NCBI GenBank assembly: GCA_947581805.1
Contig: CANPVM010000004.1
Coordinates: forward strand, 48,741-112,740
Length of the DNA: 64,000 nucleotides
Direction: 5' to 3'
From: an uncultured Clostridia bacterium
GTDB taxonomy: Bacteria; Bacillota; Clostridia; TANB77; CAG-508
Both the position numbers and the translations under genes were made by a program. Below the pieces are notes generated by a model. The model made no database searches. It saw only the letters and a program-made list of their open reading frames with translations, and was not told where the DNA came from. Positions 1-8,773 of this stretch are shown here, piece by piece; positions within the stretch are counted from its first letter, which is position 1; each line of letters opens with the position of its first letter.

Positions 1-2
1 AT

Positions 3-500
3 ATTAACCAAGAGCAAAAATTAGAAAAAGATTGGATAGGACTTGGTTATATGGAATATAGAGGAATTGGTTTTTCTAATATAAGATTACCAGAAAATGA
101 CCATGATTACACTTATAAATATGATTCAAGAATTAACACCTTTCCAGAGGAAGTGTTTGTGCATGAATTTTTACATACTTTAGAGAGAAATGCAGAAGAA
201 TATGGATACGAAAGACCAGAATTACATAACAACGAATTATATGGTTATCAAAATAAACCATTAATTGGATTAAAAAATTGGTATCAAGACTATATGAATA
301 AAACTATTCAAACACAGAGTGGAAACATTGGATTACCAAATGAAATATATACAAAAAAACCAGTAAAAGCAAGTGACTTTATTTTTTCACATCGCTTACA
401 ATACTTTAACGAACCAGATAATATTTTAGAAGAATTAAATAATATGGTAAAAAAAGTAAAAATCTTATTTGAGCAAGTTGGGCAAAGAATAAGTAATTAG
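3..500 (+). CDS. Zn metallopeptidase-like protein, 5'-truncated
   Basis: The frame is open from the first bases, so the N-terminus lies outside the window; about 165 residues are visible. A HEFLH motif (bases 162-176, fits HExxH) is the typical zinc-binding and catalytic motif of gluzincin or metzincin peptidases. The part after it is rich in Asn, Tyr and Glu and matches no domain I recognise. A third zinc ligand cannot be assigned. It ends 66 bases before queA, with no obvious terminator between them. The peptidase call rests on this single motif plus the hydrophobic-helix context around it, so it is tentative. Confidence 0.5.
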   Translation: MNQEQKLEKDWIGLGYMEYRGIGFSNIRLPENDHDYTYKYDSRINTFPEEVFVHEFLHTLERNAEEYGYERPELHNNELYGYQNKPLIGLKNWYQDYMNKTIQTQSGNIGLPNEIYTKKPVKASDFIFSHRLQYFNEPDNILEELNNMVKKVKILFEQVGQRISN

Positions 501-566
501 GGCAATTTATATCAACCTTTTATCTTTTTTTACTATTGGTAACTTTAGAAAGGAAACACAGCAAAA

Positions 567-1593
567 ATGAAAGTATCAGATTTTAATTATGAATTACCAG
601 AAGAACTAATAGCACAAGTACCAATCAAAAATAGAGATGAAGCACGTCTTTTAGTATTAAATAGAAAAGAACAAACAATGGAAGACAAAACATTTAAAGA
701 TATTTTAGATTACTTGCAACCAGGCGATTGTTTAGTTAGAAATAACACAAAAGTAATTCCAGCAAGACTATATGGAGTAAAAGAAGAAACTAATGTCAAT
801 GTCGAGTTCCTTTTATTAAAAAGAATAGAAGGCGATATTTGGGAAGTTATGGTACATCCACGGAAGAAGGCTAAAAGTAGGGACAAAAGTAAACTTTGGA
901 GAAGGCTTATTAAAAGCAGAAATATTAGACATAATGGAGGGTGGAAATAGAAAAGTAAAATTCGAATATAAAGGAATATTCAATGAAATATTAGATCAAA
1001 TAGGCTTAATGCCACTTCCACCATATATAAAAGAAAAATTAGCAGATAAAGATAGGTATCAAACTGTGTATGCAAAATATGAAGGTTCTAGCGCAGCGCC
1101 AACAGCAGGACTTCACTTTACCGAAGAACTACTAGAAAAAGTAAAAGAAAAAGGCGTAGAAATTGCAAATGTAACTTTGCACGTAGGAATAGGAACCTTT
1201 AGACCAGTAAAAGTAGAAAATGTAGAAGAGCATCACATGCATACAGAGCATTATTATATCAAACAAGAAGATGTAGAAAAGATTAATCAAACTAAGAAAA
1301 ATGGAGGAAGAATTATTGCAGTAGGAACTACTTCTTGTAGAGTACTAGAATCCATAGCAGACGAAAATGGAATGGTAAAAGAGCAAGAAGGAGATACCAG
1401 TATTTTTATCTATCCAGGTTACAAATTCAAATGTATAGATAGCTTAATAACAAACTTCCATTTACCAGAATCAACACTTATCATGCTAGTATCAGCATTA
1501 GCAGGAAAAGACTATATTATGAAAGCATATGAGCATGCCGTAGAAAACAAATATCGTTTCTTTAGCTTTGGTGATGCTATGTTAATTTTATAA
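567..1593 (+). CDS. queA: tRNA preQ1-34 ribosyltransferase-isomerase QueA, with +1 frame break
   Basis: QueA transfers the ribosyl moiety of S-adenosylmethionine to preQ1 at position 34 of GUN-anticodon tRNAs, making epoxyqueuosine. The start [17 protein letters not shown] and the end [11 protein letters not shown] are typical. The gene is split: frame 0 runs from 567 to a stop at 948-950, and the rest of the protein lies in the +1 frame. Skipping the C at 861 gives [19 protein letters not shown], which is the expected family sequence; the join gives 341 residues, the normal family length. The zero-frame codon at the break is CGG. tgt, the next queuosine enzyme, follows 37 bases later, consistent with one operon. 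Confidence 0.93.
861..863 (+). other. +1 recoding site in queA (CCA CGG A)
   Basis: Codon 99 in frame 0 is CGG; skipping its C and reading GGA restores QueA. Downstream residues R-R-L-K-V-G then fit the family. An alternative, one extra A in the run at 872-875, would leave P-R-K-K-A-K, which fits less well. The same CGG form occurs in four other genes of the window. Confidence 0.8.
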
Positions 1594-1609
1594 TTGTCAT
1601 TTGTCCTAA

Positions 1610-2758
<1,149 letters not shown>

Positions 2759-2783
2759 AAACAAAAGAAAACGGAGGATGTTT

Positions 2784-4199
2784 ATGGAAATTATTGGAAC
2801 AAATCAGCAAGAAAAAAACAAAAAAACAAAAAGAATTATGATAGGAATTACCATTGTAATTGTATTTCTTCTTATAATTAGTATTGTTTTATTAGGTATG
2901 ATTTATTATTTACGTCAAAGTGAATTTAAGTTTTATGTAGATGGTAAAACAGCAAAATATACGGATGATTTATTTGTTTTTGAAGGAGATACCGTATATG
3001 TATCAATTAAAGATATAGCACCAATTGTAGGGTATCAGTATTATAATGGTGGTTATAAACAATATACAGAAGATAATACAAAATGCTATGTAGAAAGTCA
3101 AGAAGAAGTTTGTACATTAGAAATGGATTCTACTACAATATACAAAACACCACCAGAACAAATAGATTATGAATACTATACTTTAGAGAATCCTGTTAAA
3201 TTTATGAACGGAAAATTATATATTACATCAGAAGGGCTTAGTATAGCTTGTAATTTGAAATTTTATTATGAATCAAACAAAAATCAAGTTACTATATATA
3301 CTTTACCATATTATGCTAATTATTATATGACAAACTACAAAGAAGCAGCAATTACAGAAAATTTCAAAAATCAAAAAGCATTACTATATGACTTATTAGT
3401 AATACAAAATACAGATAATACAGAACAAAGCTATAGTAAGAATATTCGTTATGGTATTTATCATATAGAAGAAAATGGAATGAAAGAAATTGTAGGAACC
3501 AAATATACAGATATTGAATTTATCGAAAGTACGCAAGAATTCATTGTAAAAACAACAGAAAATCAAGTAGGAATTATTACTGCAACAGGGGCAACTAAAG
3601 TACAACCACAATATGATAGTTTAAAACAAATTGATAAAGATTTAAATCTATATTTAGCAACAAGTAATAATAAAAAAGGTGTTATTGAGAAAAATGGAAA
3701 AATACTAATTTATTTAGAGTATGATGAAATTGGAATTGATACTACAAAATTCCAAGATGATGATATTAAAAATCCATATATTCTATATAATAATGCAATT
3801 CCAGTAAAGCAAAATGATAAATGGGGTATGTATGATATTAAGGGAAACCTAATTTTACCTATTGAATATGATGGATTTGGTTGTATTGCAAATGATAGAA
3901 CAAAAAGTAGTACATTGTTAATTCCAGAGGTAAATGCAATTGTAATTTCTAAAATTTATGATATAGCAAAACAAGGAAAAGTAACCTATTATGGAATTGT
4001 AGATTTACATGGAAAACAATTAATGGGAGCAGGCTTGCAAAGTGTATATTCAGTTACAAATAATGGAATTCAAGAATATACAATGGTTTATAATAATACA
4101 TCTTATGACGCAATTGAAAGTATCTTAAAGAATGATTTAATTACTAGAAATACAGTGCAGACAGAAACAAATTCAGGAACGAAAAATGAAATTTTATAA
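2784..4199 (+). CDS. Membrane-anchored WG-repeat protein
   Basis: 471 residues from the ATG at 2784, chosen because GGAGG (2773-2777) lies 6 bases before it; the ATG at 2778 abuts the Shine-Dalgarno. A Lys-rich cytoplasmic N-terminus is followed by one membrane helix (about residues 18-42, IMIGITIVIVFLLIIS). The extracellular part starts with a copper amine oxidase-N-like segment (KFYVDGKTAKYTDDLFV) and continues with WG-type repeats such as KWGMYDIKGNLILPIEYDGF and KKGVIEKNGKILIYLEYDEI. Such proteins are probably envelope adhesion or scaffold proteins; no enzymatic role is visible. It follows tgt by 25 bases and precedes tyrS. Confidence 0.7.
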   Translation: MEIIGTNQQEKNKKTKRIMIGITIVIVFLLIISIVLLGMIYYLRQSEFKFYVDGKTAKYTDDLFVFEGDTVYVSIKDIAPIVGYQYYNGGYKQYTEDNTKCYVESQEEVCTLEMDSTTIYKTPPEQIDYEYYTLENPVKFMNGKLYITSEGLSIACNLKFYYESNKNQVTIYTLPYYANYYMTNYKEAAITENFKNQKALLYDLLVIQNTDNTEQSYSKNIRYGIYHIEENGMKEIVGTKYTDIEFIESTQEFIVKTTENQVGIITATGATKVQPQYDSLKQIDKDLNLYLATSNNKKGVIEKNGKILIYLEYDEIGIDTTKFQDDDIKNPYILYNNAIPVKQNDKWGMYDIKGNLILPIEYDGFGCIANDRTKSSTLLIPEVNAIVISKIYDIAKQGKVTYYGIVDLHGKQLMGAGLQSVYSVTNNGIQEYTMVYNNTSYDAIESILKNDLITRNTVQTETNSGTKNEIL

Positions 4200-4269
4200 A
4201 GTAATGAAAATACACTTCTTAAGTGCAAAAAGTATAGAATAAATACAGCATTGAAAATTGGAGGTAATT

Positions 4270-5496
4270 ATGACATTAGTAGAAGAATTAAAATGGAGAG
4301 GTTTAATTAAAGATATTTCATCTCCAGAATTAGAAGAAAAATTAAATGAGGGAGGATTAACATTCTATATTGGAACAGATCCAACAGCAGATAGCTTGCA
4401 TGTAGGACATTTATCAAGTTTCTTAATCTCAAAAAGATTAAAAGAAGCAGGACATCACCCAATTTTATTAGTAGGTGGTGGAACTGGTATGATAGGAGAT
4501 CCAAGACCTACCACAGAAAGAGCGATGATTGCTAAAGAAGAAGTAGAGAAAAACTTTAAAAGTTTAAAGAAACAAGTAGAAGAAATTTTTGGTTTTGAAG
4601 TAGTTAATAACAATGATTGGTATAAAGACATCAATGTAATTGATTTTCTAAGAGATTATGGAAAATATTTTAATATCAATTACATGCTTGATAAAGATAT
4701 CATTAGAAGAAGATTAGAATCTGGTATTACTTATACAGAATTTTCTTATATGATTTTACAAGCATTGGATTTCAAATACTTACATGAGCATAAAGGAGTA
4801 AACTTGCAATGTGCAGGTTCAGACCAATGGGGTAACATTACCGCAGGTATTGATTTAATTCGAAAATCAACAGGAGACGAGGTATATGGCTTTACTATGC
4901 CACTTGTTACTGATTCCCAAGGCAAAAAATTTGGAAAAAGTGAAGGTAATGCTTTGTGGCTAGATAAAGAAAAAACATCTAGTTATCAGCTATATCAATT
5001 CTTTGTAAATGTAGAAGATTCAATGGTTATCGACTATTTAAAAATATATACTTTCTTATCAAAAGAAGAAATAGAAAACTTAGAACAAAGCAACAAAGAA
5101 CATCCAGAATTAAGAGAAGCACATAAAGCATTAGCAAGAGAAATTATTACTTTCTTACATGGAAAAGAAGAGTACGAAAAAGCAGTAAGCTTAGCCGAGC
5201 ATTTATTTAACAATAAATTCAAAGATTTATCAAAAAAAGATATTGAAGATTTATTTAAAGGTGAAAAGATGATAGAAGTAGAAGCAGGACAAAATATTGC
5301 TGATATCGTAGTAGCCTTAGGGGCAGCTTCTAGCAAAAGAGAAGCAAGAGAATTTATTCAAAATGGTGCTATTTCAGTCAATGGAGATAAAATAACAGAT
5401 ATTAATACAACAATAGATGATAATATGTTTATTGAAAACACATATTTAATTTTAAAAAGAGGAAAGAAAAATAATTATATTGGAAAGAAAAAATAA
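4270..5496 (+). CDS. tyrS: Tyrosyl-tRNA synthetase
   Basis: Class I aminoacyl-tRNA synthetase that charges tRNA-Tyr; 408 residues from the ATG at 4270, which has GGAGG five bases upstream. The HIGH-type motif is HVGH in DSLHVGHLSSFL, and the KMSKS-type motif is KFGKS in GKKFGKSEGNALW. The YTEFSYMILQALDF and GSDQWGNITAG stretches are typical of TyrRS. A C-terminal S4-like RNA-binding domain is seen in SSKREAREFIQNGAISVNGDKI. Only about 70 bases separate it from the previous gene, and I see no T-box leader. Confidence 0.97.
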   Translation: MTLVEELKWRGLIKDISSPELEEKLNEGGLTFYIGTDPTADSLHVGHLSSFLISKRLKEAGHHPILLVGGGTGMIGDPRPTTERAMIAKEEVEKNFKSLKKQVEEIFGFEVVNNNDWYKDINVIDFLRDYGKYFNINYMLDKDIIRRRLESGITYTEFSYMILQALDFKYLHEHKGVNLQCAGSDQWGNITAGIDLIRKSTGDEVYGFTMPLVTDSQGKKFGKSEGNALWLDKEKTSSYQLYQFFVNVEDSMVIDYLKIYTFLSKEEIENLEQSNKEHPELREAHKALAREIITFLHGKEEYEKAVSLAEHLFNNKFKDLSKKDIEDLFKGEKMIEVEAGQNIADIVVALGAASSKREAREFIQNGAISVNGDKITDINTTIDDNMFIENTYLILKRGKKNNYIGKKK

Positions 5497-5503
5497 TAAA
5501 GTA

Positions 5504-5532
5504 TTGAAATGTAACATAATGTGTGCTAAAAT
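5504..5532 (+). promoter_or_regulatory. sigma-A promoter of the 5577 gene
   Basis: TTGAAA (5504-5509), 17-base spacer, TAAAAT (5527-5532) with an upstream TG. It lies directly behind tyrS and drives a single gene. The leader carries ATTGTAA at 5551-5557, a heptamer also found before four other unknown genes of the window. Confidence 0.75.
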
Positions 5533-5576
5533 ATGTATGTTTCTAATAACATTGTAACCCAAAGGGAGGTATACTT

Positions 5577-5969
5577 ATGGTACTAAAGGCACAAGTTCTA
5601 TACAACGTAGCGATAAAAAGACAGCATGTAGAAAGTTTTTCTTTACTCGAGGATGCAGATCGGCTCTATAAAGCAATTAAGCTAGAGGGAATTAAAGAAA
5701 CGACCGTAAAGTACACTGATGAAAGCGGAAATGAAGTCTCAAAAACAGGAGATGAAATTCCTGCTCAAATGAGAGCAATGGCAGCAGCTATCGAAACACT
5801 AGTTTATCGATGGCCGGAGAAAGATGAGGAAAGACTTCGTAAGCACTTTGCATTAAATTCTCCAATTGTGGACATTTTAAATATCCATAATTGCTATGGA
5901 AGAGGAAATGATATGCTTCCGTGTATTACAGTAAAACAACTGATGGAAGCATACATAGGGGTAAAATAG
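5577..5969 (+). CDS. Unknown accessory protein, 130 aa
   Basis: I do not recognise the family. It is a soluble, mainly helical protein with no signal peptide or membrane segment, starting at an ATG 9 bases behind GGGAGG. Codon use differs from tyrS: it has CGG (GAT CGG CTC, in DADRLYK), CCG and CTC codons that conserved neighbours avoid. It has its own promoter and terminator, so it is a single-gene unit. Its last 30 codons and terminator are duplicated at 6874-7032 inside a chimeric pseudogene. It may be an acquired or fast-evolving accessory gene. Confidence 0.6.
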   Translation: MVLKAQVLYNVAIKRQHVESFSLLEDADRLYKAIKLEGIKETTVKYTDESGNEVSKTGDEIPAQMRAMAAAIETLVYRWPEKDEERLRKHFALNSPIVDILNIHNCYGRGNDMLPCITVKQLMEAYIGVK

Positions 5970-6035
5970 GTTCTAGGTAGAATCTAACATAAGGTAAAAA
6001 GAAAGGATAGAAGCAATTGCTTTTACCCTTTCTTT
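5877..6035 (+). repeat. Direct repeat copy 1: 3' end of the 5577 gene plus terminator
   Basis: About 159 bases covering the last 30 codons of the 5577 gene and its terminator. They recur almost unchanged at 6874-7032. The differences I see are few: G/T in CTTCCGTG versus CTTCCTTG, AAT versus GAC after the stop, and compensating changes in the terminator arms. Confidence 0.85.
5998..6034. terminator. Bidirectional terminator between the 5577 gene and the 6047 gene
   Basis: Arms AAAGAAAGG and CCCTTTCTTT enclose an inner AAGCAATTGCTT palindrome; T and A runs flank both sides, so it can serve both convergent genes. Confidence 0.75.
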
Positions 6036-6046
6036 TAAAATTAGCT

Positions 6047-6508
6047 TTAATACATAGAAACATGTGCTTTGAAGCCTAATATGTCCTCAATCATTTGAGA
6101 AACATAATACTCATGATCCATTTGAGAGTAACTTTCATCAGGGTCATAATGCTCATAAAGCCTAATTTCCCATTCTCCAGAGCTTATCTCATATACACTA
6201 CGGATTTTCTTGTCACAAAAGTCCAATTTTTCCAGTAAAGCAATGATTTGCTCTTTTTCAGGTTTATCTTGTGTAATAATGTCTGATAAATCAAACTTGG
6301 TAGCCGTTACTTCAATAATTACCCGTTTTCCTTTTTTTTGCACACTTACAGAAATGGCATTTTTTGGAGAAAGGGAATGTTTCTTTAAAGCAGACCAGAT
6401 AACCTGATGCATTCTGGAGAATAAGGTAAAGTCAGTGACATACTCAATGACTAATGTCGTCAATATGTCATTGCTCTTTTTTACAGTTACAGTGTAATCG
6501 ATACTCAT
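6047..6508 (-). CDS. Unknown accessory protein, 153 aa
   Basis: Not recognised. It is a soluble, mixed alpha/beta protein starting MSIDYTVTVKKSNDILTT, with no membrane segment. The ATG is preceded by AAGGAGG at 8 bases. Its codon use includes in-frame CGG (AAA CGG GTA in KGKRVIIEV), unlike the conserved genes. It has a sigma-A promoter at 6613-6641 and a long leader containing ATTGTAA. The leader resembles that of the 12063 gene closely (CTATTGTAAAA, then TATTTTAAGGGAGG or TATTTTAAGGAGG). It is monocistronic and convergent with the 5577 gene. Confidence 0.6.
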   Translation of the reverse strand: MSIDYTVTVKKSNDILTTLVIEYVTDFTLFSRMHQVIWSALKKHSLSPKNAISVSVQKKGKRVIIEVTATKFDLSDIITQDKPEKEQIIALLEKLDFCDKKIRSVYEISSGEWEIRLYEHYDPDESYSQMDHEYYVSQMIEDILGFKAHVSMY

Positions 6509-6535
6509 ATTGGATACCTCCTTAAAATAGTTGTT

Positions 6536-6542
6536 TTACAAT
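6536..6542 (-). promoter_or_regulatory. ATTGTAA leader motif
   Basis: Sits in the 5' leader between promoter and Shine-Dalgarno of the 6047 gene. The same heptamer occurs in the leaders of the 5577, 7045, 12063 and 29916 genes (5551-5557, 7683-7689, 12400-12406, 30698-30704). Confidence 0.45.
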
Positions 6543-6612
6543 AGTTGTATGGGCTAATGGTGAAAAAATAGGACAATAGAATAAGAATAGCTTATCGCTA
6601 AACGTTATGTGA

Positions 6613-6641
6613 ATTATAACATCTTTTAAGAAAAAAGTAAA
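6613..6641 (-). promoter_or_regulatory. sigma-A promoter of the 6047 gene
   Basis: On the minus strand: TTTACT, 17 bases, TATAAT. This gives a leader of roughly 95 bases. Confidence 0.7.
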
Positions 6642-6659
6642 GTAAAATATGAAAAAATG

Positions 6660-6966
6660 AAGCCAATACTAGTTTTGAAATAGAAAAAGGAAAATTAGTA
6701 GTAATTGTAGGACCAAGTGATGCAGGAAAAACTACATGCTTAAATATTTTGATAGTGGTACTTCTGGAAAAATATTTGTAGATGGAAAAGAAGTAAATAA
6801 ACTAAAAAATAAAGAGTTAATTACCCATAATACAACTATCGCACCAATAGCAGACAAAGTAATACATTTCAAATTAAATATCCATAATTGCTATGGAAGA
6901 GGAAATGATATGCTTCCTTGTATTACAGTAAAACAACTGATGGAAGCATACATAGGGGTAAAATAG
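6660..6966 (+). pseudogene. Chimeric ABC-ATPase remnant fused to the end of the 5577 gene
   Basis: Three pieces are joined. Bases 6666-6822 match the Walker A region of the ATPase at 7891-8592 (from the TSFEIEK segment to NKELI), with a small deletion and a Gly-to-Asp change in the P-loop (GPSDAGKTT). Bases 6823-6873 match the ATPase segment [17 protein letters not shown], so the middle of the gene is deleted. From 6874 it continues in the duplicated 3' end of the 5577 gene. There is no good start site, and the P-loop is damaged, so it is dead. It records at least two recombination events. Confidence 0.85.
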
Positions 6967-7032
6967 GTTCTAGGTAGGACCTAACATAAGGTAAAAAGAA
7001 ATGGTAAAAGCAATTGCTTTTACCATTTCTTT
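6874..7032 (+). repeat. Direct repeat copy 2 of 5877-6035
   Basis: Same 30 codons, stop and terminator as the end of the 5577 gene. Includes a perfect palindromic terminator at 6995-7032 (arms AAAGAAATGGTAAAAGC and its complement), which also serves the convergent 7045 gene. Confidence 0.85.
6995..7032. terminator. Bidirectional terminator
   Basis: Perfect palindrome followed by a T run on the plus strand and bounded by an A-rich stretch on the other side. It is the downstream end of the minus-strand 7045 gene. Confidence 0.75.
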
Positions 7033-7044
7033 TTTTGATGAAAG

Positions 7045-7671
7045 TTAAATTATTACAGAAATGTGAGAATGACCGATTTTTTCAATGAAAAGTATTTGAA
7101 AATTTTTTAACAATTTAGAATGTTCTTCATCAGAAATAAAAGAACTTGCATAAATATCGCAAGCTACAGTATCCGGAATAGTTGAGGAACCATTTTCTTG
7201 TCTGGAGAAAGTAGAAAGAACAACATTAGATGATAATAACTTAGAATATCCAGAAAATATTACTTCTACATCTAAATTTGAGTGTGAATCGAAATCAAAA
7301 ACAACATTTTCTTTCATGCCTTCCTCTGTCATAATATTAGCAATCATCTTATGTGATGATTCATCTAATACTTGCCAGTGAGAGGCAGAAATAGTGTTTG
7401 TTTGGTTAACTGCCAGAAGGAACTTTAGATACAAAGGGTGAGCATCTTTAAAAGAGTAAAAAGTTCCTTTTGCAGTTGTAACTCCTCTTTTTGTTACCCG
7501 TACGACAGAGTTTGCACTGTGACCTAAATTACTGCTGTGATTCAAATACCCGGTAACTACTAAGTCTGTAGAAAAAAATTTACTAGATAAAATGTTAAAA
7601 AAATTCATTTGATCATTTCTTTCGGCTATCCACCAGTTGATAATCGGTGACTGTTTTAACTTTAACATCAT
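7045..7671 (-). CDS. Unknown accessory protein, 208 aa
   Basis: Not recognised. There is no signal peptide or membrane helix. The N-terminus has MMLKLKQSPIINWWIAERND, then mixed strands and helices. The ATG pair is preceded by AAGGAGG. In-frame CGG is used as a sense codon (GTA CGG GTA in SVVRVTKRG). The leader contains ATTGTAA immediately before the Shine-Dalgarno. A single-gene unit lying between the chimeric pseudogene and the divergent ABC transporter. Related in style, not in sequence, to the 6047 and 29916 genes. Confidence 0.6.
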   Translation of the reverse strand: MMLKLKQSPIINWWIAERNDQMNFFNILSSKFFSTDLVVTGYLNHSSNLGHSANSVVRVTKRGVTTAKGTFYSFKDAHPLYLKFLLAVNQTNTISASHWQVLDESSHKMIANIMTEEGMKENVVFDFDSHSNLDVEVIFSGYSKLLSSNVVLSTFSRQENGSSTIPDTVACDIYASSFISDEEHSKLLKNFQILFIEKIGHSHISVII

Positions 7672-7890
7672 AATTTTCCTCCTTACAATTGTGTTAGAGT
7701 TGTAATATCTAAGTTATTTAATTAATAATACTTAGACAAATAATATAAGAACAATAGTATTATATTAACACAATTTACATAAAGAATCAAGTGGTTTTAA
7801 GATAAAAATAAAATATATATAATAAATATAGTAAAAAAAGCAAAAATGTGATATATTTAATAGTAGCGTAAGAAAGAGAGGAAAAAGTAG

Positions 7891-8592
7891 ATGGCATACA
7901 TTGAATTTCAAAATGTAAAAAAAGAATACCAAATGGGAGAAGTAACCATTAAAGCACTAGATAATACCAGCTTTGAAATAGAAAAGGGAGAATTAGTAGT
8001 CATTGTAGGTCCAAGTGGTGCAGGAAAAACGACTTGTTTAAATATTTTAGGTGGAATGGATAGTGTGACATCTGGAAAAGTATTCGTAGATGGAAAAGAA
8101 GTAAATAAACTAAAAAATAAAGAATTAATTAAATATAGAAGAGAAGATATTGGATTTGTATTTCAATTTTATAACTTAGTGCAAAACTTAACTGCAATAG
8201 AAAATGTAGAACTTGCTTCACAAATTTGTAAAGATTCACTTAACCCAGAATCAATAATGAAAAAAGTAGGCTTAAAAGATAGAATGAAAAACTTTCCTTC
8301 TCAATTATCAGGAGGAGAGCAACAAAGAGTAGCCATTGCAAGAGCCATTGCCAAAAATCCAAAATTACTTTTATGTGACGAACCAACCGGTGCCTTAGAC
8401 TATAAAACAGGAAAGCAAATTTTAAAACTACTACAAGAAACATGTAGAAAAGAAAACATGACAGTTATAATAATTACTCATAATACAGCTATTGCACCAA
8501 TGGCAGACAAAGTAATACATTTCAAAAATGGAAAAGCACAAGAAATTACAATAAATGAACAGCCAATTTCCATTGATGAAATAGAATGGTAG
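7891..8592 (+). CDS. ABC transporter ATP-binding protein (MacB/LolD type)
   Basis: 233 residues. Walker A is GPSGAGKTT (about residues 39-47), the signature is [14 protein letters not shown], and Walker B is [12 protein letters not shown], followed by the H-loop [16 protein letters not shown]. This is the ATPase of a MacB/LolD-like exporter. Its partner is the large FtsX-type permease that starts 181 bases downstream. The gap holds a hairpin element (8630-8751) that could attenuate permease expression. The ATG follows AGAGAGGAAAA. Part of this gene was copied into the pseudogene at 6660. Confidence 0.93.
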   Translation: MAYIEFQNVKKEYQMGEVTIKALDNTSFEIEKGELVVIVGPSGAGKTTCLNILGGMDSVTSGKVFVDGKEVNKLKNKELIKYRREDIGFVFQFYNLVQNLTAIENVELASQICKDSLNPESIMKKVGLKDRMKNFPSQLSGGEQQRVAIARAIAKNPKLLLCDEPTGALDYKTGKQILKLLQETCRKENMTVIIITHNTAIAPMADKVIHFKNGKAQEITINEQPISIDEIEW

Positions 8593-8629
8593 AATTACCA
8601 TTGGGGGAACGTTTCCTCTTGGTACTTTT

Positions 8630-8751
8630 TGATACATTAGGGACGTTTCCATTTGCATCATCTGTCCATTTTGTATCATTTATAATGATTATACCAAGTT
8701 TTATATGTATTACGAAAAAATGATACAAATAGAAACGTCCCTAATGTATCA
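8630..8751. repeat. Palindromic insertion-like element between ATPase and permease genes
   Basis: Left arm 8630-8655 and right arm 8726-8751 are 26-base inverted copies with one mismatch; they contain TACATTAGGGACGTTTC. A second inner inverted pair is TGTATCATTT against AAATGATACA. Similar GGGACGT/ACGTCCC motifs occur at 24252 and 25726. It looks like a small non-autonomous element or REP-like hairpin inside an operon. Confidence 0.75.
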
Positions 8752-8773
8752 CCAATTTTTCAAAGGAGTAAAA

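Noticed and set aside
567..1593. queA, ffh, trmD, rqcH and the VanW gene as ordinary pseudogenes
   Set aside because: ffh and trmD are essential in nearly all bacteria, the shifted parts are well conserved, and all six breaks have the same CGG form.
4200..4269. T-box leader before tyrS
   Set aside because: The gap is only about 70 bases and lacks a T-box sequence or terminator.
6736..6966. A separate 76-residue protein gene
   Set aside because: It is a fusion of ATPase fragments and a duplicated gene end with a damaged P-loop and no ribosome site.
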